Shown one piece after another: positions 10,740-23,364 of a stretch of 64,000 nt of DNA (its first letter is position 1; every line of letters starts with the position of its first letter). Origin of the DNA: Rhabdophis nuchalis. Taxonomy: Eukaryota > Chordata > Lepidosauria > Squamata > Natricidae. Position numbers and translations under genes: made by a program. The stretch is from assembly GCA_039707465.1 (NCBI GenBank), contig CM077647.1, positions 120,694,610-120,758,609 of the forward strand. Direction: 5' to 3'. Under the pieces are notes generated by a model that saw only the letters and a list, made by a program, of their open reading frames with translations, ran no database searches and was not told the origin of the DNA.

Positions 10740-12365
10740 TTTTAATGCATGCAATACTGAATGGAATTTGGCACAGAGAACACAAGAATATTCATCTGAT
10801 TAACCTTGTATTAACCACATATGAAGTTAATGATACAACAGAGCTAGATAATTTACTCCTGCTTCTAGTACTAGGAAGCTGCTATTGGTCTATCATACCT
10901 AGTGTAAAAGAATTCCAAGTTTTCATGCTACATTACATATCTGGGCTATTATTCAAATGTCTGCCGTGGTCACAACAAGCGTATCTTGAATACTTCTCTT
11001 GCAAACGCAATATGACTTTGCCTTATCAGAATCCTGATTCATGAGCAAGCTGTTCCTTCTGCAGACAGTCATATTGAATGTGCAAATATTTCCAGGAGAC
11101 TGATGTCCCACAAGAGATATTGGAAAGGAGGGGGCCAGACTTCTTTGAAGTGCAGACACGGTGAGCACTCTGAATTTTAGAATATCTGAATATGACAAAT
11201 TGAAACCTGCCATCTCCTACATGTCTTGAAACCATAGCTTGCTAAATGCTACTAGAACTATAGTTTTGTTGTTGTTGTTGTTTTAAAAACAACAACTGGA
11301 GGGCACCATGTTGGGGAAGGCCAGTGTGGCATTGTGTATATTAGCATTTGAGTTTGTTCTATTTTTGCTACTAATTTTCTTCTGACTTCATATGCTTGGC
11401 AATTCTTTAAATCTTTTATTCAATCTTGCACTTGTAAATAAATATTGCAGCTTAATTTTCATTGATGTAGTTTTAATCTGCACAGGATTACCAGTTGGAC
11501 TCTAATTGATCTTGATTCCCAAACAATCTTCATGCTTATTAAGCATTAGTTGACCCAAGATTTATGTACTAACCTTATTAATCTGTAAGGAGAATATTTC
11601 TTGGGTGATTCCCGTGGGATTTGGTGAAATTTAGCTGGTTTATTAAAACAAAATTGGGGGAGAAAAGCATCTATTTGTTCTCCTTCTCGCTGACTTCACA
11701 AACAGCACAGTTATATTTAGAAGATGGAATAAAATGGATTTATCACAATATGAAGCTTTCACTTCTGAAAAAATATGACTCTGCAAGTTAGTTATGCTAA
11801 ATCCTCAAGCAGGCCTGCACAAGTTTGGGACTTAACAACATGCAAATAATGTTGAGTGTGACCTGCTTTATCAAGTCTTCATCCAATAATTTCTTCGTCT
11901 TTTTGGATACAACAGCAAAAATTAGAAATGTGTGTATGTGACAAGGGTCAAAAGAGCAAGTTGGCAGCTCTGTCAATACTTCATAGTTGTTGGCAGTGAA
12001 AAAATTATGTGAGGAATAGAACCCACAATCATTAGCAGAAACTGATAGAAAAGAATCAGAGGTGAGGAAACAATCCATACAGTAGTACAATCTAGTTCAC
12101 TAATAGTTTTTAAAGAATACATTTTTGGTTTCCAACCAGCTTGCAGTTTAGTACTAGCCATCTTGCCATAAGGAAGTGCTTCTTGCAGTTTATTGTTTGT
12201 ACTTTTCTGCAACGTGGGAATTGGGGATGAAGAGAAATACTATTTAATAGAGCTCCTAAGTCACGTAGTCTTGAATGTGGAATATTGGCATTCTTGTATT
12301 CAATTTTTGTTTAAAGCCACACTGCTTTTGATTATCAAATACAGAGAAAGAACAATTTTATATCC
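10740..12365. other. Intergenic, nothing recognised
   Basis: There are no recognisable exons or repeat termini here. A (ttg)n run at 11263-11283 is followed by aaacaacaacaa, forming a small simple-sequence hairpin. Confidence 0.55.
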
Positions 12366-12491
12366 CAGTGTTTCTCAACTTCAGCAACCTGGGAATGGAA
12401 GTGTGGATTTCCATTCCCAGAATTCTGCTGTCTGGGGGATTCTGAGTAGTTGAAGTTCATACATGTTAAAGTTGCTAAGGAGGAGAAACAC
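12366..12491. mobile_element. Palindromic MITE copy, worn
   Basis: The left arm cagtgtttctcaacttcagc is mirrored by a right end ttgctaaggaggagaaacac. In the centre, attcccagaattctgc and its partial inverse ggaatggaag are typical of the squamate hairpin MITE family. No clear target duplication survives. Confidence 0.65.
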
Positions 12492-13489
12492 TTCTCCAAC
12501 CCATCCAAATTATCTCCCTGTCCACTTCCCACACCAAGTACTTTGAGCTGTTTACCCCCAACCTGGTTCCTATATAGTATCCTAACAGGGCAATGAATAT
12601 TTAGTATTGGTAGTATCCACTCATTTATTTTAGTAGACACTTAGAAGAAATTAGTTAAACAGTTACACCTTATAACATTTGAATGCAAATATGAATCTGT
12701 TGAATGAAGTAGCTGTTTTTGCCAAAGCGCTTCCCTGCATTTTAGTCTTTCCCTTTTAAGCAGTTATTATTATTTCCTGAATGTAAAGGCAGCAGTTGTT
12801 TAGCAATGAAGATATTCCTATTTTTATTTTCTCTGATTGAAAATGTATTCTAGATTTCAGTCAGCAGCAAAAACCTTGATGCAAACTTCAATCAGCTCTA
12901 GTGTCTATGAGTTGAAAAGGAGTGTATTCACTTCTCACCCAAATCTTGGAATGAGATTCGTCCTTGAATAGGAACAAATCCCAGATGAGAATAAGGTGTG
13001 ACACTATTACTACAATACCATTCCCCAATCCCGAGTAACACATTAATTCTCTAAGGATCATTCAAATGTCCAAGTAAGAGGGAAATATCAACAAGTTTTT
13101 ACATCATATTTGGGTCACAAACCCTTGGCTTCATAAATGCTAAGTAGAGAATAGCCCACATGCCATAAAGTAGAATCAATAAGATGACTGCCTTTCTATG
13201 ATACAACCTTGAAATGTCCAAAATTATTATATTGAATCAACAGCTTAATACCTGACAACTGGCAATCCTATAAAATATATAGAAGCAGCATTCATACAAC
13301 ATTTTAAGCAAAGTCAGGGACAAGTATGTATCTGAACCTGAAAACCCAGGCATGTCTGGGTTATGAGATCATTTACCTGTCCAATACCTAAGTTTTATTG
13401 GCTAAAACCACTATCTATGATTCCTCATGAACAGACCCAGCTATGTGGATTTTAGCTCTCTTTCAGCTTCTGGCAGAAAGACCTTACGG

Positions 13490-13624
13490 CAGGGGTCCCC
13501 AACCTCTGCAACTTTAAGTCTGAAGGACTTCAGCTCCCAGACTTCTCCAGCCAGCTTTGCTGGCTGGAGAATTCTGGGAGCTGAAGTCCTTCAGACTTAA
13601 AGTTGCAAAGGTTGGGGACCCCTG
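13490..13624. mobile_element. Perfect hairpin MITE with 8-bp TSD
   Basis: The 135-bp element is almost entirely two inverted arms meeting at ccagctttgctgg. It starts CAGGGGTCCCCAACC and ends with the complement GGTTGGGGACCCCTG. The direct 8-bp duplication ccttacgg is exact at 13482-13489 and 13625-13632. The arms differ at only a few positions (for example agacttctcc against ggagaattct). It has no coding capacity. Ends and duplication length indicate mobilisation by a hAT transposase. Confidence 0.95.
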
Positions 13625-14029
13625 CCTTACGGTATCCACAAAAGTAGGTGTCCTCCTGTTGCTTCTATCCATTTTCCACGACAGAATCAAAAGTAAAATG
13701 AAGAATGGGTAGGGCAGTTCTGACCCTAAACAGGCCACCAAAGATATTTTAAAGAAATAACTATTGCAAAGTTTTTTGTCACCAGCCCAGATAATTGCTA
13801 CCAGAATAACCCAGGAAATCCTCTGTTTGGCCTGGATCACCAGATAAGTAATTTAAAGACTTGGTTAGAACTGTCCCCAATTTTCATTTAAGTTTCATTT
13901 CAGCTCTTCAGGATTCTATTGTAAGGACTTGAGTGATGGTAGAAGGTGGTGTGAGGTACTGAAGTACAGAGCTGACTATATGCCTACCTCTCCTGCACTG
14001 CCCTTGTTAGGCTTAACAAACCTTGTAGC

Positions 14030-14100
14030 GAGGCTGGCTAGGGAATTCTTGGAGTTGAAGTCCACCAGTCTTCAAAGAACCAACTTTGCAGACCCCTGTT
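14030..14100. mobile_element. Half copy of the hairpin MITE
   Basis: The sequence gaggctggctagggaattct, then tggagttgaagtccaccagt and a gcagacccctg end, match the right arm of the hairpin family. The left arm is missing. Confidence 0.6.
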
Positions 14101-14104
14101 GTAG

Positions 14105-16425
14105 AGCAGTGGAGATGTCTTATTCTGGAGTTAAAGTTTAAAGTTCAGTTCCAAAGTGTAAATTTTGGCTACAGAAAGAGAACCATCCAATTCTCTGCTT
14201 CAAATAGTACAAGGTAAAGGTGGCCTCACTCTCCAATAATTTCTCTCCTTTTATTTTATTAACTTGTAGGGTGAGGCAGAGGGGAAGCTTTTTATGAGCA
14301 CTAGAAACAGATTTTAAAATTTGGATGACTGCACAGCAAAGTAGAAAGAAGAAATAATTAAAAAGGAGCAAATAATTTCAGAGTATCACATGGTGGCTAC
14401 TCAATGGTATTTTGATCACACCAACAGGGAAAGTTTGGTATATCTTTGTTACATTAACAAATTATTATGATTGCAAAAGAGATTCCATGCTTTTAGGAGA
14501 AGGAGCTTTATTTCCTACCTCAAAATGTATAACGTTTGAGAATATTTATATTATTTATGGGTCTTGTACATTTTTCATAACATTTGTGTATTGGGTTGTT
14601 GAAATGTAACACTATCATATATGACTTTTAAATAATGCATAACTACAGTCTTTCATTTTTAATGGGAATATATTGATATAATCATTTCTTCAGATGTTGC
14701 AATGCTTAAATCCTACTATTATCCCATTAATATCTTTTATATTGCATTTTAAAGAATTCTGCTTTTTAATCTTGAGTTTCCTTTTTTTTAAAGTAGAAAC
14801 TAGCATAAAGACTATGATCAGTAGTATAAGGTTGAAATGTGAGTTTTAGCCACCATTATAACTACTTTCACTAGAAAGGAAATGTAGATATTCAGTTTGC
14901 TGATCTCTTGAAAACCATTTATTTTGATTGGAAAAGATTTGTTTTTATTAGAATTAGGATTGTTAATCCATTTAAATAGCTTTGACTTAATAACCTACTA
15001 CTATTGTAAAAATGTGGAATAGTTGTTAGGGTTGTAGGCCAAAAGTGTGGATCCAAGATTTCGGTTCCATAGTCTGCCATGTAAAATTCATGAGAATCTT
15101 GAATTTGTCTTACTTTCAGCTGAACATATCCCAGCCTTGTGAGGATAAAGAAAGGGGAAAGAACCCAATATTAGCTACATTATGTTCCTTGGAAGAAGAG
15201 TGGGATAAATATATATCACTGAAGCCTTAGTAACGACATACTATGGAATTGTTGAATTTGTCATTTAATTAATAAATGACAATGTCACTCATTATGGTCT
15301 TAAATGCCTTAGCTTCAAGTTCCAAGAGTCTTTAAAACTGAAATAAACATGCAGTTGATCCGCAGATCCAAAATGGGTCTTACCAATTAATAGGATGAAG
15401 CTTGAATCCACTGACTGATACATTGATCCAATCTCATAAGTATATTTACATATTGGAGAAGCTGCCACTGGATTCCAGGATGAATGAAAAACGCCCTCAT
15501 CCTCTTATCTCGGACTGCTACATTATTGAATCTAAAGAATAAGGAATTGATTTCAGCTCAATTAGCTTTTTCTTCTGTGAGTTTTTAAAGTTGGGCCTAA
15601 AGCCAACTCCCACCAGCAAACCATTGCTTCAAGGTTTCTGAAGGTTTGTGGCAGGAATGAAACATGCAGTGAGAGGATTTTCAGCATGGCTGAACAAAAT
15701 TTTGCTCTTGCTCTTTGCCAAGGTGCCAGTTCCCATGACATTTTAATCCCAGCTGTGATTGGAGCAGAGAATATGAGAGACCTTCATCCCTTTTGTCACA
15801 GCACAATTCAGAGATATAACTCTATGGTTAGTGATGGGCAGTGGATTATTTTAGGCTGGATATTGCAAAGTATAAGCACGGTGAAACTCTAACCAAGTCA
15901 TATGAGGCTGAGTTGAATTTTTCAATAGACGGACCAACAACCACTTAATGACTAGGAAATGGCTACCCAAACTAACTTTTCAGTGCTTCTTCAGCAGTCA
16001 CTGAATTCCATTTCTAGGTAGCTTTTCTGAATCCATCTTTTCCCTGCTTTTATGAATGTTGGGAAAATTGGAGGGGTGTTTTCTGTTTTGCAAGACTGTT
16101 TAATGAATTATGTTGTATATGATGTGATATCAATATATCTGTGTATGTTTAAATCGTTAAATCTTGATACTTAATCAAGAATATGTTTGAGTCATTTTTG
16201 GTGAGATAAACAACTGTATACATTTATTAATAAATAAATTTTTTAAAGGCGAGTAGCAGTGGTTAGAGTAATTGCATAAAAAATGTATCACTTCCCTGAA
16301 ACACAGTGCTTTTCAGGGAAGTGTGTTCATATATTCATGTGCCATTTAGTTAAATGATGACAAACCAGCTCCATTGCTTCCCATTTAATCTAGTCCAACC
16401 ATCTCCCTACCTAATCTATTCTTCA
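14105..16425. other. Intergenic, nothing recognised
   Basis: AT-rich sequence with short open frames of no recognisable family. Only isolated poly(A)-like hexamers and short tandem TA/AT runs were seen. Confidence 0.55.
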
Positions 16426-16539
16426 CTAGCTATACCTGGCCACGCGTTACTATGGCCCAGTCTGGTTAAATGGCCAACCAATCTGTGTGTAGATCTACAC
16501 CAGCACACATACACACAACCACCATATAACCCCCAACCT

Positions 16540-17575
<1,036 letters not shown>

Positions 17576-17580
17576 CTGTA

Positions 17581-17936
17581 ATACAATAATACAATAGCAG
17601 AGTTGGAAGGGACCTTGGTGGTCATCTAGTTCAACTCCCTGCCTAGGCAGGAAGCCCTATACCATTTCAGGCAAATGGCTATCCACCATCTTCTTAAAGA
17701 CTTCCAGTATTGGGGCATTCACAACTTCTGGAGGCAATTTTTGTTCCCCTGGTTAATTGTCAGGAAATTCCTCCTCAGTTCTAAGTTGTTTCTCTCCTTG
17801 ATTAGTTTTCACCCATTGCTTCTTGTTCTGCCCTCTGGTGCTTTGGAGAATAGCTTGACTTCCTCTTCTTTGTGGCAACCCCTGACATATTGGAAGGTTG
17901 CTATCATGTCTCCCCTAGTCCCTCTTTTATGAAACT
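17581..17936 (-). mobile_element. CR1 LINE 3' fragment (in unit A)
   Basis: Read on the minus strand, this is the end of the CR1 reverse-transcriptase ORF and its 3' tail. On the plus strand it begins with an (atacaata) tail and acaatagcagagttggaagg, gaccttggtggtcatctagt. The same segment in sense orientation ends the CR1 at 61870-62978. The junction with the RTE-like unit is identical to that in unit B. Confidence 0.85.
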
Positions 17937-18374
17937 GTATTTCTCCACCCCCCCTCTCTCTATGGGCCACCTGGGAGTTTGCTATCTCAGTGCCTTCTTT
18001 TGGCCCTAAGAGGCCTCCATATGAGGCCTCTTCCAACAATGACAGTTGAAAAGCAGCCTGATGGGCGGGGCTACAGGGAGGTGAAAACATGATCAGTGGG
18101 TACATTTTACATTTGTGTACCTTGCACATGACACATGTGTGCTAGGCACAAAATGAATACGTATTCTATTATCGGAGGTCCTTGGGAATATTGTGTGAAA
18201 ATTTGAGGTAAATCATTTCAGTAGTTTTTGAGATTAGCTGCTTCATACAAACTATTTTACATTTTTATTTATATAGACTAGCTATACCTGGGCACGCGTT
18301 GCTGTGGCCCAGTTTGGTTAAATGGCCAACCAATCTGTGTGTAGACCTACACCTGCACACATACACACTACCAG

Positions 18375-18580
18375 AGTATAACCCCAACCTACCTACCTAC
18401 TGTATTTCTCCCTCTGTATCTATCCACCTACCTACCTACCTACCTACCTACCTACTTTATTTCTCCCTCTCTATCTATCCACCTACCTACCTACCTACCT
18501 ACCTACCTACCTACCTACCTACCTACCTACCTACTGTATTTTCCCTCTCTATCTATTCCCCTATCTACCTACCTACTGTA
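18375..18580. repeat. (CTAC)n array in unit B
   Basis: Tandem ctac repeats are separated by tgtatttctccctctgtatc-like spacers. It is the shorter counterpart of the array in unit A. Confidence 0.95.
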
Positions 18581-18880
18581 ATACAATAATACAATAGCAG
18601 AGTTGGAAGGGACCTTGGAGGTCATCTAGTCCAACCCTCTGCCTAGGCAGGAAGTCCTATACCATTTCAGACAAATGGCTATCCAACATCTTCTTAAAGA
18701 CTTGCAGTGTTGGGGCATTCACAACTTCTGGAGGCAAGTGGTTCCACTGGTTAATTGTTCTAACTGTCAGGAAGTTCCTCCTCAGTTCTAAGTTGCTTCT
18801 CTCCTTGATTAGTTTCCACCCATTGCTTCTTGTCCTGCCTTCAGGTGCCTTGGAGTCAAACTATTCTCCTCTTCGTTCTT
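18581..18880 (-). mobile_element. CR1 LINE 3' fragment in unit B, with a 10-bp microinversion
   Basis: The start atacaataatacaatagcag is the same junction as in unit A. At 18856-18865 the string tcaaactatt replaces aatagtttga of the other copies, between GGAG and CTCC. After this the copy fades into pyrimidine-rich low-complexity sequence. Confidence 0.8.
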
Positions 18881-18887
18881 TTTCATT

Positions 18888-19250
18888 CTTCTTTCCCCCC
18901 TCCTCCTTTCTCTTCCTCTTTGTCCCTCCTCCTTTCTCCTCCTCCTCCTCCTCCTCCTCCTCCTCCTCCTCCTCCTCCTCCTCCTCCTTCTTTTTCTCTT
19001 CCATCCTTTTTTCCTTGTTCTTTCGTCTTTCCTCCTTCCTCCTTTTTCTTTCTTCTTCTTCCTCCTCCTTCCTTTTTCCTCCTCCTTTCTTATCCCCATC
19101 CTCCCCCCCTTTTCTTCTTTCTTCCTTCCTTCCTTCCTTCCTTCCTTCCTTCCTTCCTTCCTTCTTTCTTTCTTTCTTTCTTCCCTTCCTTCCTTCCTTC
19201 CTTCCTTCCTTCCTTCCTTCCTTCCTTTCTTTCTTTCATCACTTTGTTTC
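18888..19250. repeat. Pyrimidine-rich low-complexity tract, (CTC)n then (TTCC)n/(TTTC)n
   Basis: A run of (ctc)n at about 18930-18988 passes through irregular T/C sequence to (ttcc)n and (tttc)n blocks ending near 19237. Long Ser/Phe/Leu/Pro open frames here are repeat artefacts. Confidence 0.95.
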
Positions 19251-19289
19251 CAGTACCTGCTTTTATCTGCTTGTTTTTTTTGGTGTTCT

Positions 19290-19956
19290 TTTTTGGAATT
19301 TATACCCCGCCCTTCTCCTTGTTAGGACTCAGGGCGGCGCACAGGCATTTATTAAAACCATAGCAAAACAATATATACTATTAAAAACATATTAAATTAA
19401 GTTAAAACCCATGCTAAAAACCCTTTAAAACCCTAAAAAATTAAAATTTATCAGTAAAGTCAGAAAACGGGGGGCTACCCTAGGCCGGCTTGTTGGAATA
19501 GGTACGTCTTAAGACATTGGCAAAAGAGGCGGAGGTCCGAGGTAGTGCGAAGGTCGGGGGGTAGGTCGTTCCAGAGGGCCAGGCCCGCCACAGAGAAGGC
19601 CCTTCCCCTGGGTGTCGCCAACCGGCATTGCCCGGCCGACGGTACCCAGAGAAGGCCCTCTCTGTGGGAGCGGATCGGACGAAGGGATGTATGGGGCAGA
19701 AGGCGGTCTCGTATATAGTTAGGCCCCGAGCCATGGAGCGATTTGAAGATGGTCGTCAACACCTTGAAGCGCACTCGAAAGGCCACAGGCAGCCAGTGCA
19801 GCTCCCGCAGGAGAGGTGTTATGTGGGCTTGCCTTGGGGCGCCCATAAATACCCGCGCGGCCGCATTCTGAACTAGCTGTAGCTTTTGAGTGCACCTCAA
19901 GGGGAGCCCCATGTAGAGAGCATTACAGTAATCCAGCCGAGAAGTCACAAGCGCTT
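19290..19956 (-). mobile_element. L2 LINE, 3' part of an interrupted copy (minus strand)
   Basis: On the minus strand this encodes the C-terminal part of an L2-type reverse-transcriptase [84 protein letters not shown], then a stop at about 19475. The 3' tail carries ggcggggtata-like sequence (seen as tataccccgcccttctcctt on the plus strand). Its 5' continuation is at 21113-22497, so it is one element split by the plus-strand L2 between them. Confidence 0.85.
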
Positions 19957-21075
19957 GTGGGGTGCCTCAGGGGTCGGTCCTCTCGCCTCTCCTGTTCAAC
20001 ACATATATGAAGCCGCTGGGCGAGATCATCCGTGGTTTTGGGGTAGAGTATCACCTCTACGCTGATGATACACAGCTGTATATATCTACCCCAAACCACC
20101 CCAACGATGCCGTAGCGATGATGTGCCAGTGCCTGGAAGCCGTGCGGATCTGGATGGGAAGTAACGGACTCAGGCTCAACCCGACCAAGACCGAGTGGCT
20201 GTGGTTTCCGGCTGCCCGATTCAACCAACTGATTCCATCGCTGGCCATAGGGGGCGAACATCTTGCCCCTGTGGATGGGGCGCGCAACTTGGGTGTCCTC
20301 CTGGATACTCGGCTGTCCATGGAAGATCAAGTGACAGCCGTGGCCAGGAGGGCGTTTTACCAGGTTCGCCTGGTACGCCAGTTGCGCCCCCTATTGAATC
20401 GGGATGCCCTTCGCACAGTCACTCATGCTCTCGTGACATCCCGACTGGACTATTGTAACTCTCTCTACATGGGGCTCCCCTTGAGGTGCACCCGGAGACT
20501 TCAGCTGGTCCAGAATGCAGCCGCGCGAGCAATAATGGGAACCTCAAGGTTTACCCACGTAACACCGCTCTTGCGCGAGCTGCACTGGCTGCCTGTCGTC
20601 TTTCGGGTGCGCTTCAAGGTGCTAGTTGTCATCTTCAAAGCGCTCCATGGCTCGGGACCTAGCTATCTGCGGGATCCGATCCTGCCCCATACATCCTCAC
20701 GGCCGATTCGCTCCCACAGAGAGGGACTTATCCGGGTGCTGTCCACTAGACTTTGTCAGCGGGCGACACCCAGGGGAAGGGCCTTCTCTGTGGCGGGCCC
20801 AGCCCTCTGGAACGACCTTCCCCCCGACATTAGAACAACCACGGACCTCCCTCCTTCCGTCTAAAATTAAAAACACATCTTTTCTGCTTGGCCGGCCTAG
20901 GGTAGTCTCTTTTTATGGTTTAGGGGATTTTAGTAATTTAATTGGGGGATTTTAGCGCAGGGATAATTGTTTAATTTGCCTTTTATCTAATTATTTATGT
21001 ATATTTATTGTATTTTTAACTTCCCTGTGCACCGCTCCGAGTCCCCTAGGGGAGAGGAAGCGGTCTATAAAGTAA

Positions 21076-21112
<37 letters not shown>
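19957..21112 (+). mobile_element. L2 LINE, 5'-truncated, inserted in the minus-strand L2
   Basis: The open frame (19962-20864) encodes the RT region from [20 protein letters not shown] through the catalytic [11 protein letters not shown] box, then [31 protein letters not shown] and [15 protein letters not shown]. It is intact to a stop at 20862-20864, slightly early compared with related copies that continue with a KTHLF-like end. The 3' region has accgctccgagtcccctagg and ends in (TTA)n at 21081-21112. The 5' edge joins minus-strand L2 sequence abruptly, as expected for a truncated LINE insertion. It is a non-host gene and probably not active because it lacks the endonuclease domain. Confidence 0.85.
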
Positions 21113-22497
21113 GAGTGACTGTGCGAAGGGCCCCCCAGTCCAGTAAGGGGTGCAACTGGCGTATCAGGCGTACCTGATAAAATGCCTTCCTGGCCGCGGC
21201 CGTCACATGGTCCTCCATGGACAGCCGGGAATCCAGGAGGACATCCAAGTTGTGCTCCCTCTCCACAGGGGCCAGTTGTTCGCCCCCAATGGCCAGTGTT
21301 GGACTTATCTGGCTGAACCGGGGTGCCGGAAACCACAGCCACTCGGTCTTGGACGGGTTGAGTTTGAGTTTATTACTACCCATCCAGATCCGTACGGCCT
21401 CCAAACACCGGGACAGCACCTCGATGGCATCGTTGGGGTGGTTTGGGGTGGATATGTACAACTGAGTGTCATCAGCGTACAGATAGTATTCCACCCCAAA
21501 ACCACGGATTATCTCACCCAGCGGCTTCATGTAGGTGTTGAACAGAAGTGGCGAGAGGACCAACCCCTGAGGAACCCCACATGTGAGGGGCCTCGGGGCC
21601 AACCTCTGCCCTCCTGCCAACACCCATTGCGACCGACCAGAGAGGTAGGACGAGAACCACCGCAGAATGGTACCTCTCAGCCCCAACCCCCCCAGTCGGT
21701 GCAATAAGATACCATGGTCGATGGTATCAAAAGCCGCTGAGAGGTCTAATAGGACTAGGATAGAGGAGCAACCTCTATCCCGTGCCCTCCAGAGATCATC
21801 AACCAACGCGACCAATGCGGTCTCAGTGCTGTGACCGGGTCGGAAGCCGGACTGGCGCGGGTCTAGATAATCAACTTCCTCCAGGTGATGAGGAAACTGT
21901 TGAACCACCACACTCTCTACAATCTTCGCAAGAAAGTGAAGGTTGGAGACCGGACGGTAATTTTCCAACAATGCCGGGTCCAGGGAAGGCTTCTTGAGGA
22001 GGGGTCTCACCATCGCCTCTTTAAGGGAGGCCGGCAAGAACCCCTCACTCAGTGAAGCGTTCACAATATCCTGGAGCCAGCCTCGTGTCACCTCCCAGGA
22101 TGCCAGTACAAGCCAGGAGGGACATGGGTCCAATAAACATGTGGTCGCTCTAAGGTTCCTGCGCAACCTGTCCATATCCTCGGTAGTGACAAAGTCAAAC
22201 TCCTCCCAAGGTGTTATCTCAAGACCAGCACCGGACAAAACGACTGGGTCACTATCAGTGGAAGGCAACTCGTTCCGAATCTGAGTGATTTTGTCCTGCA
22301 GAAACACTCCAAATTCCTCTGCCCGACCCTGCAAAGGGGCTTCCTGCGGCCTCAGGTGAAGGAGGGAGCGGGTCACCCCAAACAAGGCGGCAGGGCGGTT
22401 TTCCGCAGACGCAATAAGAGTGGCACAATACTCATGTTTGGCCACTCTTAACGCCACTAAGTAAGTCCTAATATGGTCTCTCACTAGTGTTCGGTCA
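21113..22497 (-). mobile_element. L2 LINE, 5' part of the interrupted copy (minus strand), long RT ORF
   Basis: The minus-strand frame runs 458 codons (22484 down to 21108) with no internal stop. It contains [87 protein letters not shown] and NPSKTEWLWF. These are reverse-transcriptase blocks with the YADD active site. The frame ends ALRTVTQ only because the plus-strand L2 interrupts it; the next expected residues ([10 protein letters not shown]) are found at 19956 and below. The endonuclease region is missing at the 5' side. Confidence 0.88.
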
Positions 22498-22560
22498 GCC
22501 TCTTCTCTCCCATGTTTTATCTGCTAATACCTCTTGTTCAGCTGAGGATATACTCCATAA

Positions 22561-22924
22561 TAAATACAATAGAATAGAATACAATAGCAGAGTTGGAAGG
22601 GACCTTGGAGGTCATCTAATCTAACCCCCTGCCGAGGCAGGAAGCCCTATAACATTTCAGACAAATGGCTATCCAACATCCTCTTAAAGACTTGCAGTGT
22701 TGGGGCATTCACAACTTCTGGAGGCAACTTCTGTTCCACTGATTAATTGTTCTGTCAGGAAATTCCTCCTCAGTTCTAAGTTGCTTCTCTCCTTGATTAG
22801 TTTCCACCCATTGCTTCTTGTTCTGCCCTCAGGTGCCTTGGAGAATAGTTTGACTCCCTCTTCTTTGTGGCAACCCCTGAGATATTGGAAGGCTGCTATG
22901 AGGCCCTAGTCCCTCTTTTATTAA
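22561..22924 (-). mobile_element. CR1 LINE 3' fragment (right part of unit B)
   Basis: Begins with a tandem (agaat) tail, then acaatagcagagttggaagg. It runs through gttaattgttctgtcaggaa and ends where the RTE-like tail of unit B starts (tgtatttcttcctctctttc), the same boundary as in unit A. Confidence 0.85.
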
Positions 22925-23289
22925 ACTGTATTTCTTCCTCTCTTTCTCTCTATGGGCCACCTGGGAGTTTGCTTTCCTCTGTGTCTTGTTTTGGCCCTTT
23001 TAGGCCTCCATACAATGTTCTTGAGGAAATGACTGTTGGAAATGCCAGGTAGGAGGAGTTACAGGGAGGTGAAAACATGATCAGTGGGTACATTTTACAT
23101 TTGTGTACCTTGCACAGGACACACGTGTGCTAGGCACAAAATGAGTAGGTATTCTATTATCGGAAGTCCTTGGGAGCCTTGTGTCAAAATGTGAGGTAAA
23201 TCGGTCCAGTAGTTTTTGAGATTAGTGGATTCGTACAAACTATTTTACATTTTTATTTATATAGAAGATAAATGAGAATAAATGAGGCA

Positions 23290-23362
23290 TGACTTAACAA
23301 TTGTCTTGCTTAAAAACAAACATTCTGGTCCCAATTTTGATTGTAAGTCAAGAACTATTTGT
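23290..23362 (-). mobile_element. Fragment of the gtagtcctcgacttac-family element
   Basis: The plus strand reads ttaacaattgtcttgcttaa, ggtcccaattttgattgtaa and gtcaagaacta, the complement of the element head. Confidence 0.55.
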
Positions 23363-23364
23363 AT

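Larger units (their letters stand above)
18278..23265 (+). mobile_element. RTE-like retroposon composite, unit B (heavily interrupted)
   Basis: The head at 18278-18375 is about 90 percent identical by eye to unit A's head, and the tail at 22925-23265 matches unit A's tail, including ggaggtgaaaacatgatcag and tgtgctaggcacaaaatgag. Between them lie a (CTAC)n array, a CR1 fragment, CTT-rich low-complexity DNA, two L2 LINEs (one nested in the other) and a second CR1 fragment. Confidence 0.6.

Noticed and set aside
18793..19395. Ser/Phe/Leu/Pro-rich and Arg/Lys/Glu-rich open frames on both strands
   Set aside because: They are products of CTC/TTCC/TTTC low-complexity DNA; the same explanation covers 32753-33262, 47800-48367, 57443-57780 and 58127-58717.
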